From NCBI GenBank assembly GCA_002753135.1, contig PDZV01000012.1:1-64000 (forward strand): a stretch of 64,000 nucleotides of DNA, read 5' to 3'. The stretch comes from Magnetococcales bacterium WMHbinv6 (GTDB taxonomy: Bacteria > Pseudomonadota > Magnetococcia > Magnetococcales > Magnetaquicoccaceae). Positions 39,543-50,570 of the stretch are shown here, piece by piece. A program made the position numbers and the translations under genes. Position 1 is the stretch's first letter. Every line of letters begins with the position of its first letter. The notes beneath the pieces were generated by a model. It did no database searches and was not told the origin of the DNA. It saw only the letters and a program-made list of their open reading frames with translations.

Positions 39543-39806
39543 TTTCCTTCTCTTTCACTTTGTTCCGCAGTGATGTATAGCTAAGAATGGCCGAGGCCTA
39601 CTCACTGGCAAATTCTACATGAGGAGCATCGAGCAAACCAGAAACAATCTTGCTATAACCCCCATCTCTGGAACAATAAAATGGTGTCTTCCACCGAAAA
39701 ATGGTTCATCAATAAATTATTCTTGCAACTCTTGCAACAATATAAAACAATCTACCGGTGAATTCTGGCGATACAGCCGCCTCTGCTGCCATATGAGTCT
39801 ATCTTG

Positions 39807-42800
39807 ATGAGTCTGCCGATCCCCCCCCCTGTTGCCCTGTCGCCGGTTGGTCTGCTGGGCGGTCAGATCGATTATGTCTACTTCATTTACGGGTTAAGCT
39901 TTCTGGTACTCGGCTCCGTCTGTCTGCTGATGCCTCGCACGCTGCGGGCACCATTGCGCTGGCAATGGCTGGGCGGCTTTGCCCTGCTGCACGGTATCAG
40001 TGAATGGTTGGAATTGATGGAAATGGTCACGGGTGATTCGCCACTGTTTCAAAGAACTCGTCTGATTATCCACATTTTCTCTTTTCTGCTGCTGGCCGAA
40101 TTTGCCTTGCTGGGCTGGGCCGGCAAACAACAACGCAGCACAATCCCTGGTCTCTCCCTGCTCTGGCTGGTCTCCATCTTGTTGATCAGCGACCTCTTTG
40201 GCATGCACACTCTGCCAGCCATGGTGCGTTATCTGCTGGCCTTTCCAGCCTGTACACTGAGCGCCTGGCTGCTCTGGCATGAGTCCAGACAAAGCAATCA
40301 CCAGGCCAAACCGTGGTTGCAATTGGGGGCGCTGGCTTTTCTCGGCTACGGTATCGCCAGCGGCGTCTTTGTGCCTGCCGTCGATCTGTTCCCTGCCAAC
40401 CTCCTCAACAGTGAACTGTTTTTGCAAGCAACCGGTATACCGATTCAACTGCTGCGCTCGTTGGCGGCCATCCTGTTGTCCATCGCCATTTGGGGAACCA
40501 GCTATTACCACTCGGAAAATGTTTCCAAAGAACAGCAGGATCGCTATTTTTTCTTTTTCTTAACGGGTGTTACCCTCCTGCTTGGCTGCGGCTGGTTTTT
40601 GACCGATCAGCTGGGCAAACTCTATCAAGCGGATCAGGCCAGCGAACTGCAGGTCCATCTGGATGCGGTGGTCAACCGCCTCAATCGGGAAATTTCCGCC
40701 GCCGATACCGGCGTTGACGCCTTGGCTGGTATCAGCCGCAACCTGCTTGAAGAGAATATGTCTGGCAGCCAACGGCTGGATGCCATTCATCTGGTTGTCG
40801 ATCATCTGGCGGCCAGCGTCGGCGGTGTTGCCTATCTGCTCGATCAGGAGGGGAACACGTTTGCTGCCTCCAATCGTGCCACCAGCGCCAGTTTTCTGGG
40901 CAAAAATTATCGTTTCCGCCCCTATTTTCAACAGGCAATGATCGGCAAGCACGGCCACTATTTTGCCTACGGTGTCACCACCAACGAACCCGGCTATTAT
41001 GCCAGCGCCCCCATCTATGGCAAAGGCGAACAACGACTGCTTGCCGTGGCCGTGATCAAAAAAGTTCTGGTTCCCAGTGAACTTGGCCTGCAACCACTGT
41101 CGGAACTCTTTTTGCTCAGTCCAGATGGCGTAGCCCTGCTCTCCAGCCAGCAGCCTTTTCTGCCCCAACCACTCTGGCCCATCGCGATGGAAAAACGCGA
41201 ACAACTGGAACAAAGCAAACAGTTCGGCAGCCTGCCAACTACCGCCACCCGTTTTAACAAACCGCTCAACCATAATGATCGCCTGTTCCGGGGCCATCGA
41301 CCCTACCTGATCGGCAGAGTCGACATTGATCCGGAAGGGTGGTCCATTATGATGCTCAAACAGGAACAAAACAGTCAACTCAGCCGCATGCTCGGCATTG
41401 CCATCACCCTGTTGGTCAGTCTGTTGATGTTGACTTATTACCTGGTGTTGCACCGCGAAACCGCCGTCCTGATCACCGCCCGACAAATGGCGGAAAGCGC
41501 CAACCAAACCAAATCCACCTTTCTGGCCAATATGAGCCATGAAATCCGTACCCCGATGAATGCCATTCTGGGCATGGTCTATCTGGCCAGCCAAACGGAA
41601 CTCACCTCCGTGCAGCGCCACTATCTCTCCCGCATCGAGCAGGCGGGCCGATCTTTGCTGCACATCATCAACGATATTCTCGATTTTTCCAAAATTGAGG
41701 CCAACAGACTGGTGATGGAATCCATCCCCTTTGCCATCGACAAAGTGGCCGATCAGGTGGCTGCCATGGTGGCAACCAAACTGGAACAAAAACCTCTGGA
41801 ACTGCTCGTCTCCCTCGACCCGCATATTCCACAGCGGCTGATTGGTGATCCGTTCCGCCTGGGGCAAATTTTGCTGAACCTGGTCAGCAATGCCGTCAAG
41901 TTTACCGAAAGGGGGGAAATTCTCTTTTCCATTCAACTGCTGGATGTCAGCGAGCAGCATGCCACTCTCCTGTTTCAGGTACAAGACACCGGCATCGGCA
42001 TGAGTGAAGAGCAGATTGACCGTCTGTTCAATGCCTTCAGCCAGGCAGACGCCTCGACCACCCGTCGTTATGGCGGTACTGGTCTGGGCTTGGCCATCAG
42101 CCGCCATCTGGTGGAACGAATGGGGGGAACGCTGCAATTGGTCAGCGAACCGGGCAAGGGCAGCCGTTTTCATTTTCAACTGAAATTGCCACGGGTCAGC
42201 GCCGCAACCCCCCCGGAACCCGAACAACAACCCCTGCAACTGGTCGGCCTGCACATTCTGATTACCGACGATCATCCACTGGCCCGCCGCATCTGCAGCG
42301 AAATATTGGCCCCCTATCAGTGTCGCGTCGAAGAGGCGACCACCGGCGAACAGGCCCTGACCCGTCTGTTGCAAGCGGTGCAACAACGGGATCCCTTTGA
42401 CCTGGTGCTGATGGATTGGCGCATGCCCGGGATGAACGGTCTGGCCACCATCCACAGCATGCGGCGCGAATTGGGGGATCAGGCACCGGCTGCCATTTTG
42501 ATCACCGCCTACGGTCGCGATGAAATTCTCGAACCACATGCCATGCCCGATCCGCCCCATTTTCTGATGAAGCCGGTTACCGCCTCTTCGCTGCTGCAAA
42601 CCATTGCCCAGGCGTTGGGGGGAAGCAGTGCGGCGCAACCAGCCAGTACCGCACCGATCATTTCCCTGCAAGGCCGGGTGTTGTTGGTGGAAGATAATGA
42701 AATCAATCAAGAGGTTGCCCAAGGTTTGCTGAAACGGTACGGTCTGCTGGTCACCTCGGCCCACACCGGTGCAGAGGCCCTGCGCCTTCTGGAAGAGCAG

Positions 42801-43712
42801 ACCTTTGATCTGCTGCTGATGGATGTGCAAATGCCGGTGATGGACGGCTATGAAGCCACACGACGCATCCGGCAAAACAGCCAGTGGTCGCATGTGCCGA
42901 TTATTGCCATGACCGCAAACGCCATGTCCGGTGATCGGGAACATTGCCTGGCGGCGGGAATGAATGATTATCTGGCCAAACCCATCGATCCGCCTTCGCT
43001 GCAAGGAATGCTGCTGAAATGGTTGCCCGCCTCTTCCCCTCCACTGCCGACTGTTTCCCCGCTTGGTGAGCCACCCCCTGCCCCCTTGCCCCTGTTGCCG
43101 GGCATCAACACCCAGGCCGGATTGCATAATGTGGGGGGAAACATCCAACTCTATCGGCAGATTGTCGGAAAATTTTATCGCAATCAACAAGAGACGGCAG
43201 CCAGTCTGCTGGCTTTTCTGCAACAGTCCGATTGGCCCAACCTGTTGCGCGGCATCCACACTCTGAAAGGTTTGGCAGCAACCATCGGTGCCCAACCATT
43301 AAGCCAGGCTGCTCTGGAGGTTGAACAGGCCCTGCGCAAGGCACCCAACCCATCCCGTCTGCAACCGATGCTCGAACAGATCGGGCAAACCTTGGCCGAT
43401 CTGCTGCAGGCAATCGAAAATTCTGGACTGCTGATCGCGGAAGCCGTTCCGGCAACCAACGAGGGCGAGACCGATTTCCAGGCCTTGCTGCCCCTGATCC
43501 AGGAAGCCTCACTGTTGCTGCAGGAGTATAACTCCGATGTCGATACCGTTTTTGCCCAGATGACCGACCTGGTCCAGGATCAGGCCACTCGCCACCAGTT
43601 ACAGATTCTGCAGCAATATCTGGAAAATTATGAATATGAAAAATGCCTGGCAGAGTTGCATGCCTGGGCAGAACGTGCTGGCTGGCGATTGCCCACAGGT
43701 ACGGTCAACTGA
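39807..43712 (+). CDS. Hybrid sensor histidine kinase with two receivers and an HPt domain
   Basis: 1301 residues from ATG 39807; a TTG directly upstream is the alternative and neither has a clear ribosome site. The N-terminal ~240 residues form about seven membrane helices (MASE-like). Another helix leads to a periplasmic double-Cache-like sensor (about 285-530) similar to DctB types, and then a closing helix. The kinase core has His578 in [12 protein letters not shown] and an intact ATPase domain ([27 protein letters not shown]). Receiver 1 has Asp870 and receiver 2 Asp1006. An HPt domain carries His1151 in [13 protein letters not shown]. It can run a full phosphorelay; the output partner may be the free receiver at 36265. 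Confidence 0.95.
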   Translation: MSLPIPPPVALSPVGLLGGQIDYVYFIYGLSFLVLGSVCLLMPRTLRAPLRWQWLGGFALLHGISEWLELMEMVTGDSPLFQRTRLIIHIFSFLLLAEFALLGWAGKQQRSTIPGLSLLWLVSILLISDLFGMHTLPAMVRYLLAFPACTLSAWLLWHESRQSNHQAKPWLQLGALAFLGYGIASGVFVPAVDLFPANLLNSELFLQATGIPIQLLRSLAAILLSIAIWGTSYYHSENVSKEQQDRYFFFFLTGVTLLLGCGWFLTDQLGKLYQADQASELQVHLDAVVNRLNREISAADTGVDALAGISRNLLEENMSGSQRLDAIHLVVDHLAASVGGVAYLLDQEGNTFAASNRATSASFLGKNYRFRPYFQQAMIGKHGHYFAYGVTTNEPGYYASAPIYGKGEQRLLAVAVIKKVLVPSELGLQPLSELFLLSPDGVALLSSQQPFLPQPLWPIAMEKREQLEQSKQFGSLPTTATRFNKPLNHNDRLFRGHRPYLIGRVDIDPEGWSIMMLKQEQNSQLSRMLGIAITLLVSLLMLTYYLVLHRETAVLITARQMAESANQTKSTFLANMSHEIRTPMNAILGMVYLASQTELTSVQRHYLSRIEQAGRSLLHIINDILDFSKIEANRLVMESIPFAIDKVADQVAAMVATKLEQKPLELLVSLDPHIPQRLIGDPFRLGQILLNLVSNAVKFTERGEILFSIQLLDVSEQHATLLFQVQDTGIGMSEEQIDRLFNAFSQADASTTRRYGGTGLGLAISRHLVERMGGTLQLVSEPGKGSRFHFQLKLPRVSAATPPEPEQQPLQLVGLHILITDDHPLARRICSEILAPYQCRVEEATTGEQALTRLLQAVQQRDPFDLVLMDWRMPGMNGLATIHSMRRELGDQAPAAILITAYGRDEILEPHAMPDPPHFLMKPVTASSLLQTIAQALGGSSAAQPASTAPIISLQGRVLLVEDNEINQEVAQGLLKRYGLLVTSAHTGAEALRLLEEQTFDLLLMDVQMPVMDGYEATRRIRQNSQWSHVPIIAMTANAMSGDREHCLAAGMNDYLAKPIDPPSLQGMLLKWLPASSPPLPTVSPLGEPPPAPLPLLPGINTQAGLHNVGGNIQLYRQIVGKFYRNQQETAASLLAFLQQSDWPNLLRGIHTLKGLAATIGAQPLSQAALEVEQALRKAPNPSRLQPMLEQIGQTLADLLQAIENSGLLIAEAVPATNEGETDFQALLPLIQEASLLLQEYNSDVDTVFAQMTDLVQDQATRHQLQILQQYLENYEYEKCLAELHAWAERAGWRLPTGTVN

Positions 43713-43718
43713 TCTCTG

Positions 43719-43747
43719 GCCTCGCTGCAATCCGACGCAGGCGAGGC
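43719..43747 (+). terminator. Hairpin after the hybrid kinase gene
   Basis: A 7-bp stem GCCTCGC/GCGAGGC, extended by TGC/GCA across one bulge, starts 7 bases after the stop. No clear T tract follows, so it is a weak terminator candidate. Confidence 0.45.
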
Positions 43748-43876
43748 TGCTCCGCTTGTGCCTTGACAAGAGGATAACTTTCAGCGGAGAGTTACCGTTT
43801 TTGCTTTTTTGACGTTTGCCGCAGACGGCACATGTTGTTTGTATGTCCCACACCGCTTTTCTGTTCGAGTACGATC

Positions 43877-45940
43877 ATGTCACCTTCTTTGATAGCTTCC
43901 ATTTCGGTTCGTGCCAAACTGCGCCTGATTACCGCCCTTGCCTTGTTGGGTCTTTGTCTGCTGGGCGCTTTTGCCAGCTTCACTCTGCGCGATACCCTCT
44001 TTGAAGACCGGAAAGCAAAAACCAAAAATGTGGTCGAAACCGCCTTCAGCGTGCTGACCCATTTTGAAACGCTGGAACAAAATGGCCAGATGAGCCGTGA
44101 ACAAGCGCAGACATCTGCCCTTTCGGTTCTGAAATCCTTGCGTTACGACGGGGATAACTATTTTTGGGTCAATGATCTGCAACCGGTGATGATCATGCAC
44201 CCGATCAAACCGGAACTGGATGGCAAAGATCTGTCGCAAAGCAGGGATGCCAGCGGCAAGTTACTCTTTATCGCCTTCGTTGAACTGGCAATCAAACAGG
44301 GTGAAGGGTTTGTGGAATACCACTGGTCCAAACCCGGCATGGCCGAAGCAGTACGCAAAGTTTCCTATATCAAAGCGTTTGCCAATTGGGGCTGGATTGT
44401 CGGCTCAGGTATCTACCTTGATGATGTTGATCGCCTGTTCTGGCAGGCGGTCCGCTCGTTGTTGATCTTTATGGTCGTTTCGCTGCTTGCCTTGATGGCC
44501 ACCTCCCGACTGGTAGCCCGCAGCGTGGTGGTACCTCTTAACGCCTGCAAACGCATGTTTGCCCAAGTGGCCGAAGGCAATCTCAACGCCCACTATTCGG
44601 AACAGGCCGTCGACACCCGCGACAATCATCACGAGACATCCAAGAAGGAGCAGAAAAATGAAATCACCAGCATGGTGCAGTCGCTCAAAGAGATGATCTA
44701 CGCTCTCAAAGAGATGGTCCAGGGCGTTGCCAGCAAAGCGGATCAACTGGGCAACTCCTCGCAAGCACTCCATAGCGTTGCCGAACAACTGACAGAAAAT
44801 GCCAACGGTCTCAACCAGCAAGCCTGTCAGATCGACGTTGCCGCCGTACAGATGCAAAGCAATCTGGGCTCCATTTCCGGTACCGCCCGGCAGATGAGCG
44901 ACCGCATGCAGGAGGTCTCGGAAAATTCCGATGTGATGACCGGCGACATGCACACCATCTCCTCGGCAGCCGAACAGGTCAGCGTCAATTTAAGTGAAAT
45001 TGCCCGCTCTTCTTCGCTGGTCAACAAAAGCATGGACCGGGTGATGGAGTCGGCACAACGTTCCAGCAGCAATGTCAGCACCATTGCTGCCGCCGTCGAA
45101 GAGATGACCGCCTCCCTGTCGGGGGTGCGCAACCGTTGTCAGGCGGCCAAGCAGGAGGCTGAACAGGCGCAAGGAGGGGCCAATGCCACCTTGCAGGTGA
45201 TGGAACGGTTGGGCAATGCCACGCGAGAGATTGGGCGCGTGGTGGGTATCATCAATACTATTGCCAATCAAACCAACATGCTGGCCCTGAACGCCGCCAT
45301 TGAGGCGGCGGGTGCCGGAGAGGCAGGCAAAGGGTTTTCCGTGGTGGCCACCGAAGTGAAAAATTTGGCCAAACAGACCAGCGAAGCCCTGCAACTGGTC
45401 TCCAGTCAGGTGCAAACCATTCAGGGCAACACCCGTGAAGCCAGTTCCGCCACCCAACAGATCTCGGAACTGATCGAACGGTTGCGCCACAGCAACGTCG
45501 GCATTCTGCAGGCAGTCGACGATCAATCGCAGGCGCTGGACGAAATTTCCCGCTCAATGAGCGATGTCGCCCGCGAAACCGGACAGGTGACCGAAGAGGT
45601 ACAAGTGGCAGGAGAGGGTATCAAAGAGTTGACCCGCAACGTCAGCGAAATCACCCTGGGCGTGACCGACGTCACCCGCAGCGTGCTGGGGGCCAGCGTC
45701 AACATGAACAACTCCCGGGAAAATATGCGCGCCGTGGCCAACGGTGCCGGTCAGGTCAGCGGCGATGTGCAACAGGCCAATCAGGCCGCCCAGGAGATGG
45801 TCAACCATGCCCGCGAGGTGACCCAAAGCGCCGACGGCATGCAGCAGATCAGTCAGACGATGATGAAACAGGCCGCAGAGATGCGCCACGTTGCCCTGGC
45901 GTTGGACGAGGCCCTGCAACGCTTCACCACCCACGATTGA
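43877..45940 (+). CDS. sCache-domain methyl-accepting chemotaxis protein
   Basis: 687 residues from ATG 43877; an in-frame TTG at 43832 would add an unlikely hydrophobic leader. Membrane helices lie at about 16-35 and 195-215. The periplasmic single-Cache domain (about 40-185) has the landmarks [29 protein letters not shown] and [15 protein letters not shown], typical of sCache_2 receptors for small organic acids. HAMP and the signalling domain follow, with tip [20 protein letters not shown] then [18 protein letters not shown]. The tip class matches the receptors at 2567 and 37188. It is the last chemotaxis gene; cobU follows 13 bases later, perhaps by chance. Confidence 0.95.
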   Translation: MSPSLIASISVRAKLRLITALALLGLCLLGAFASFTLRDTLFEDRKAKTKNVVETAFSVLTHFETLEQNGQMSREQAQTSALSVLKSLRYDGDNYFWVNDLQPVMIMHPIKPELDGKDLSQSRDASGKLLFIAFVELAIKQGEGFVEYHWSKPGMAEAVRKVSYIKAFANWGWIVGSGIYLDDVDRLFWQAVRSLLIFMVVSLLALMATSRLVARSVVVPLNACKRMFAQVAEGNLNAHYSEQAVDTRDNHHETSKKEQKNEITSMVQSLKEMIYALKEMVQGVASKADQLGNSSQALHSVAEQLTENANGLNQQACQIDVAAVQMQSNLGSISGTARQMSDRMQEVSENSDVMTGDMHTISSAAEQVSVNLSEIARSSSLVNKSMDRVMESAQRSSSNVSTIAAAVEEMTASLSGVRNRCQAAKQEAEQAQGGANATLQVMERLGNATREIGRVVGIINTIANQTNMLALNAAIEAAGAGEAGKGFSVVATEVKNLAKQTSEALQLVSSQVQTIQGNTREASSATQQISELIERLRHSNVGILQAVDDQSQALDEISRSMSDVARETGQVTEEVQVAGEGIKELTRNVSEITLGVTDVTRSVLGASVNMNNSRENMRAVANGAGQVSGDVQQANQAAQEMVNHAREVTQSADGMQQISQTMMKQAAEMRHVALALDEALQRFTTHD

Positions 45941-45953
45941 TGGCGAGACACGC

Positions 45954-46490
45954 ATGGCTGCCCCCGTTCTCGCCACACCGCACCTGATTCTTGGTGGTAG
46001 CCGTTCCGGCAAAAGCCGCTATGCCTGCCACCTGGCCGAAGCCAGTGCTTTGCCGGTCCATTTTATCGCCACGGCACAGGCGCACGATGCCGAAATGGCC
46101 GCCCGCATCCGCCAGCATCAGGCCGAACGCCCGCCCCATTGGCAACTGCACGAAGAACCTTTGGCTCTGGCAGAGAGGTTGCGCTCACTGCTGGACCCGC
46201 AGCGTGTGGTTCTGGTAGATTGTCTGACCCTCTGGTTGACCAATCTGTTGCTGGACCCGCAAGCGGATCGCCTGCAGGAAGAACGACAGGCACTGCTGGA
46301 AGTGGTCCGTGCCTGCCACACCCCTCTGCTGCTGGTCAGCAATGAAACCGGACTGGGCGTCACCCCGCTTGGGGAGTTGACTCGTCGTTTTGTGGACGAA
46401 AATGGCCGTATGAATCAGGAACTGGCCCAGATCTGCCCGCAGGTGAGCTGGGTGGTCGCCGGTCTGCCGCAACGTCTGAAAGGAGCATAG
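45954..46490 (+). CDS. cobU: CobU/CobP adenosylcobinamide kinase and guanylyltransferase
   Basis: 178 residues. P-loop LILGGSRSGKSRYA, then VHFIATAQAHDAEMAARI, HQAERPPHW (the guanylylated-His region) and VVLVDCLTLWLTNLL. It phosphorylates adenosylcobinamide and then forms adenosylcobinamide-GDP in the cytoplasm. First of a tight cobU-cobT-cobS set; cobT starts two bases after its stop. No cobalamin riboswitch is visible in the short gap upstream. Confidence 0.96.
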   Translation: MAAPVLATPHLILGGSRSGKSRYACHLAEASALPVHFIATAQAHDAEMAARIRQHQAERPPHWQLHEEPLALAERLRSLLDPQRVVLVDCLTLWLTNLLLDPQADRLQEERQALLEVVRACHTPLLLVSNETGLGVTPLGELTRRFVDENGRMNQELAQICPQVSWVVAGLPQRLKGA

Positions 46491-46491
46491 C

Positions 46492-47550
46492 ATGACCCGC
46501 TGTCAGTGGCTGTTTGACCCCATCGCGGCACCCAATCTGCAACAACACCAGGCCGCCGAACAACACCAGGCGCAATTGACCAAACCGCCCGGCTCCCTGG
46601 GTCGACTGGAAAGCGTGGCCATTCGCCTCGCCGCCCTGCTGGACACAGCGAAACCGCAAATCGATCCGGTCCGTTGCGTGGTCTTTGCTGCCGATCACGG
46701 GGTGGCTGCCGCTGGCGTCTCAGCCTTTCCGCAGGCGGTGACGGTGGAGATGATCCGCAATTTTTGTCGTGGTGGTGCCGCCATCACCGTGCTGGCCCGT
46801 CAGCTGGATGCCTCGCTGGAGGTGGTGGATGTGGGAGCCCTGCAGGATCCTGGCCCCCTGCCCCAGTTGGTTTCGCAACGGGTGGCCGCCGGAACCCGTG
46901 ATTTTCGCACAGAAGCGGCCATGACCCCAGAGGAACGGGATCAGGCCCTGGAGGCAGGACAACAGGCGGTGGCCCGGGCGGCAGCGGCGGGGTGTCGCCT
47001 GCTGATCGCTGGCGAAATGGGCATCGGCAACACCACCGCAGCCACCGCCGTTCTGGCCGCCTTGCTCGGCGACAGCCCGGGACAGTTGACCGGTCCCGGC
47101 ACCGGCCTCAACGCCAGCGGTATCGCCCACAAAGTCCGGGTGATCGAAACCGCCTTGCAGTTTCATCACCAGGTACTCATGGAACCTCTGTCGATTTTGT
47201 CTGCCGTCGGCGGTCTGGAAATTGTCGCCATGACCGGTTTTTATCTGGCGGCAGCACAACAGCGCCTACCGGTGCTGGTGGATGGTTTTATTGCCGGCGT
47301 CGCCGCTCTGGCCGCCTGGAAAATACAGGCAGAGGTGTTGCCCTGGATGTTTTTTGCCCACCGTTCCACCGAACCCGGCTTTCAGGCCTTGACCGCTGCC
47401 ATGGGTGTTGAACCCCTTCTGGATCTGAAAATGCGCCTCGGCGAAGGGAGCGGCGCGGCGGTGGCGCTGCCGATTTTGCGCCTGGCCTGTGCCCTGCATC
47501 GCGAGATGGCCACCTTTGCCGAGGCAGCCGTCTCGCCGGCCCATGCTTAG
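46492..47550 (+). CDS. cobT: CobT nicotinate-nucleotide--dimethylbenzimidazole phosphoribosyltransferase
   Basis: 352 residues, full length. Landmarks: KPPGSLGRLE, VVFAADHGVAAAGVSAFPQ, GEMGIGNTTAATAV and TGLNASGIAHK. The C-terminal EGSGAA block holds the catalytic glutamate region. It makes alpha-ribazole phosphate, which forms the lower ligand of cobalamin. cobS overlaps its 3' end by 8 bases, so the genes are translationally coupled. Confidence 0.97.
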   Translation: MTRCQWLFDPIAAPNLQQHQAAEQHQAQLTKPPGSLGRLESVAIRLAALLDTAKPQIDPVRCVVFAADHGVAAAGVSAFPQAVTVEMIRNFCRGGAAITVLARQLDASLEVVDVGALQDPGPLPQLVSQRVAAGTRDFRTEAAMTPEERDQALEAGQQAVARAAAAGCRLLIAGEMGIGNTTAATAVLAALLGDSPGQLTGPGTGLNASGIAHKVRVIETALQFHHQVLMEPLSILSAVGGLEIVAMTGFYLAAAQQRLPVLVDGFIAGVAALAAWKIQAEVLPWMFFAHRSTEPGFQALTAAMGVEPLLDLKMRLGEGSGAAVALPILRLACALHREMATFAEAAVSPAHA

Positions 47551-48238
47551 GGCCCTGCGCATCGCCCTGGGACTTCTGACCCGCTTTCCTCTGCCTTTGC
47601 TGCATCCGGCACCCAGCGACCAGGAGCTGGGTCACTCCGTGCTGGCCTATCCCCTGGTGGGTGCCCTGCTGGGGCTGTTGCTCACCCTGCTGGCCGGGCT
47701 GCCCTGGCTCTGGCCACCGCCGGTGCAAGCTGCCCTGTTGTTGAGCTTTTGGGTCTGGAGCAGCGGGGCTCTGCACCTGGACGGGCTGGCCGACAGCGCC
47801 GACGCCTGGGTCGGGGGTATCGGCAACCGGCAACGCACCCTGGATCTGCTCAAAGATCCGCACTGCGGCAGCATGGCCGTGGTTACCCTGATCCTGCTGC
47901 TGCTGCTCAAATGGAGCGCCCTGGCTGCCCTGCTCGCCGCTGCACAGGGTTCCCTGCTCTGGCTTGCCCCCCTGCTGGGCCGCTCTGCCCTGCTTCTGCT
48001 GCTGCTGACCACCCCCTATGTGCGCGCCAACGGCATGGGAGCCACCGCTGCCCGCCTGCTGCCCCGGCGCAGCGGCTGGCTGCTGACCGCCAGCCTGCCC
48101 CTGCTCTGTTGGCTGCTGGCAGGCACCATCGCTCTGCTGGCCATCCTGGCCACCCTGCTGCTTTTTGTCGTGCTGCGCCATGCCCTGCAACAACGGCTGG
48201 GTGGCACCACCGGCGATACCGCCGGTGCCCTCTGCTAA
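47543..48238 (+). CDS. cobS: CobS cobalamin synthase, apparently shortened by an in-frame stop
   Basis: 231 residues; about 250 is usual. ATG 47543 lies inside cobT. Multi-pass membrane protein with the family motifs LTRFPLP, GALHLDGLADSADAWVGG, LLKDPHCGSMAVV and TGDTAGAL. Directly after GALC comes TAA (48236-48238). The same frame then continues for 17 codons as LSETLTLLTLSATLPLH to TGA 48290-48292, which looks like the missing C-terminal helix. A single change such as CAA to TAA would explain it. CobS joins adenosylcobinamide-GDP to alpha-ribazole at the membrane. The product may be inactive, partly active, or the base may be a sequencing error. Confidence 0.85.
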   Translation: MLRALRIALGLLTRFPLPLLHPAPSDQELGHSVLAYPLVGALLGLLLTLLAGLPWLWPPPVQAALLLSFWVWSSGALHLDGLADSADAWVGGIGNRQRTLDLLKDPHCGSMAVVTLILLLLLKWSALAALLAAAQGSLLWLAPLLGRSALLLLLLTTPYVRANGMGATAARLLPRRSGWLLTASLPLLCWLLAGTIALLAILATLLLFVVLRHALQQRLGGTTGDTAGALC

Positions 48239-48357
48239 CTGAGCGAAACGCTCACCCTGTTGACCCTCAGCGCCACGCTGCCGTTACACTGATCAATTGC
48301 GCACTATTCTTGCATCGCAGCTGCCGTCCACCCCTTTATTGAATGACAGGATTCGTT

Positions 48358-49779
48358 ATGGTGCGCTATCGACGGCCCGCTTTACTCGACATTATCTCCC
48401 TTTTTGTGTTGATTTTGCTGCTGCCTGCGCGGCTGCAGGCCTTTTCGCTGGGCGAGTTGCAGGTCAAAAGCAGCTTTGGCGAACCGTTCCTGGCCACCAT
48501 TCCTTTGCACCTGGAGCCGGAGGAAGAGGCCTCAGGGGTGGAGAGCAGCCTGGCGGCCCAAAGCCATTATCAAAAGCTGCATCTGCCCTGGGATCCGATC
48601 GTCACCCAACTGCAGGTGCAAAGCCTGGGACGCGGCAAACAGCGGGAAATCCGCCTGCTAAGCAGCCAGCCGATCCGGGTTCCTGTTTTTAATATACTGC
48701 TGCAGAACAACAGCGGTGTTGGCAGCCATTTCCGCCATTTTCCGGTGGTGTTGGCGCTGGCACCAGGCAAAAGCACTCCCCGCCCTGCCGCCGATCCGCA
48801 ACATTACGGACCGGTAAAAAAAGGGGATACCCTGGCCAGCATCGCCCGGGAACGACTCCCAGCCGACCTGCCCTTGCGGCAACGCATGGTGGCACTGCAA
48901 AAGAGCAATCAAGGGCGTCATACTTTCGACAACATCCATACCCTGCCTGTCGGAATCTCGTTGCAACTGCCGACACGGGAGGAGATTCTTCGGGTCAGCG
49001 AGAGTGAAATTGCCCAGGCTTTCCCCGCCGCCCGCAGCGCGGTTAGCACAGCCAAACTGCCCGCCGCCAGTAAAACAACTGACAAAGCGGCCAAAGCAGC
49101 GGTCAACACGCCGGTCAACACCCAGGAGAGACTCGACCAGTTGGCCAGCAACCAACAACAGATCAGTGAACAACTGCAACACACCAACCACAAGGTGGAT
49201 CAGTTGAGCGATCAGGTGCAGACCATTCAGCAGCAGAAGCAGCAGCAGGATCAGCGCCTGGAACACTTAAGCAACCAACTGGCCGATACCGGCGGCAGGC
49301 TGCAAAAGCTGGAACAGCAGTCGCTGCAAACCGTTGCCCCGCCGCCGCCGCCGCCCGCACCGGTGGTGCGCAGCACGCCGGTCACCCCCCCACCACCGGT
49401 GCCGCCCGCTGCGGACGACACGGATTGGCAATGGCTGGCCTGGCTGGTGGCAGCCGTCGCCTCGCTCACCGCCTTGTTGAGCAAAGGGTGGCACTATTTC
49501 CAGGAACGTCGGCAACGCACCGCTGCCAACGGCCACGATGCCCCCACGCCGACCGAGGCACAACCCCTGATTCCCCTGACCGAGCCCGCCACCACCCTGG
49601 TGCCAGCCGTTGTAACGGCAGTTTCCCTTGCGGGCACCCAGCCTCCTGCCCTGCCGCGCACGGCACAAGCGGGGCATCACCTCTCCGGGCAACTGGAATG
49701 GCAGGAAGAGGAGGAGGAAGAGGAGTCCATCTTTAAAGCCCTGCTGGAAAATCCACCGACCAGCCCGGCACGCTCATGA
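48358..49779 (+). CDS. FimV/HubP-like polar landmark protein
   Basis: 473 residues from ATG 48358 (AGGA at 6 bases); ATG 48343 is in frame. A signal peptide (about 1-28) leads into FSLGELQVKSSFGEPFLATI, the FimV N-terminal domain. A LysM-like peptidoglycan-binding domain follows (YGPVKKGDTLASIARERLP, about 150-205), then a Gln-rich coiled coil (about 255-325), a Pro-rich hinge and one membrane helix (about 363-381). The short cytoplasmic part ends in a run of Glu. It lacks the TPR repeats and C-terminal domain of full FimV. Such proteins place flagella, pili and chemotaxis arrays at the pole. The downstream EcfT gene overlaps by four bases. Confidence 0.75.
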   Translation: MVRYRRPALLDIISLFVLILLLPARLQAFSLGELQVKSSFGEPFLATIPLHLEPEEEASGVESSLAAQSHYQKLHLPWDPIVTQLQVQSLGRGKQREIRLLSSQPIRVPVFNILLQNNSGVGSHFRHFPVVLALAPGKSTPRPAADPQHYGPVKKGDTLASIARERLPADLPLRQRMVALQKSNQGRHTFDNIHTLPVGISLQLPTREEILRVSESEIAQAFPAARSAVSTAKLPAASKTTDKAAKAAVNTPVNTQERLDQLASNQQQISEQLQHTNHKVDQLSDQVQTIQQQKQQQDQRLEHLSNQLADTGGRLQKLEQQSLQTVAPPPPPPAPVVRSTPVTPPPPVPPAADDTDWQWLAWLVAAVASLTALLSKGWHYFQERRQRTAANGHDAPTPTEAQPLIPLTEPATTLVPAVVTAVSLAGTQPPALPRTAQAGHHLSGQLEWQEEEEEEESIFKALLENPPTSPARS

Positions 49780-50570
49780 GTCAGGGACAGGCCGCCGCCG
49801 TGCCTGGTCTGGGAGAGACGTTCCTGCATCGGTGTGACCCGCGGGCCAAGCTGGCGGCGTTGGCACTGCTCGCCCCTTTGCTGTACCGGCAACCGATTTT
49901 TTCCTGGCTGTGGCTGGGAAGCACTCTTTTATTCCTCTTTGTGATTCATGACGCCCTGCTGCATTGGCTGCGCTCTTTGGGCCAGCAACTCTGGCGTCTG
50001 CGCTGGTTGTTTATCACCTTGCTGCTGCTGCACGCCCTGCTCACCCCTGGTGAGCCGCTATGGTCGCCGCTGCCCTGGTTGACCTGGCAGGGGTTGCGCG
50101 AAGGAACGCAACAGTTGTTGCGTCTGCTGCTGATGATTGCTTTTGCCTGGGTTTTGGTGCGCACCACCACCCCGATGCAGTGGGTGACCGGTTTTTATCG
50201 TCTGTTTGGGGTGTTGCAACCGTTGGGCTTGCCCGTGCAACAGGGGTGCGCCCTGCTGGCCTTCACTTTGGGCAGCATTCCGGCTCTGTTGCATGAGACA
50301 CGGCAGATTCGGGAAGAGAGTCTGCTGCGACGCCCCGTCTCTGCCAATCAAAGCTGGTCGCAGCGCATGCAAACCGTGGCCGATAACGGACGGGCGCTGC
50401 TGTTGCGTCTGTTGCAGCGGGCTGGCGCGCAGGAGGAGAGTCTCACCCTGCGCGGCTTTGCCCAGGGGTTGCCGTTTGTCATTCTGCACCAGAGCCGCTG
50501 GCATTGGCGGGATTGGCTGCTAACTGGCTGGCCGCTGCTGTTGTGGCTGCTGCATGGCTTTGTTCTGTGA
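49776..50570 (+). CDS. EcfT/CbiQ-type transmembrane protein of an ECF transporter
   Basis: 264 residues, several membrane helices. The N-terminus DPRAKLAALALLAPLLYRQP and the coupling-helix motif ESLTLRGFAQGLP (the xRG motif that contacts the ATPases) mark the EcfT/CbiQ family. No ATPase or substrate-binding subunit gene adjoins it. The cob genes nearby suggest cobalt or cobinamide uptake, but this is context only. It overlaps the FimV-like gene by ATGA and overlaps the convergent recN 3' end by 51 bases. Confidence 0.8.
   Translation: MSQGQAAAVPGLGETFLHRCDPRAKLAALALLAPLLYRQPIFSWLWLGSTLLFLFVIHDALLHWLRSLGQQLWRLRWLFITLLLLHALLTPGEPLWSPLPWLTWQGLREGTQQLLRLLLMIAFAWVLVRTTTPMQWVTGFYRLFGVLQPLGLPVQQGCALLAFTLGSIPALLHETRQIREESLLRRPVSANQSWSQRMQTVADNGRALLLRLLQRAGAQEESLTLRGFAQGLPFVILHQSRWHWRDWLLTGWPLLLWLLHGFVL

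Noticed and set aside
40560-43295. 911-codon open frame on the minus strand opposite the hybrid kinase
   Set aside because: It lies wholly opposite a gene with recognised domains from end to end, has no ribosome site and encodes no recognisable motif. It follows from codon bias of the real strand.
45941-45953. Cobalamin riboswitch before cobU
   Set aside because: Only 13 bases separate the receptor stop and the cobU start, too short for one.
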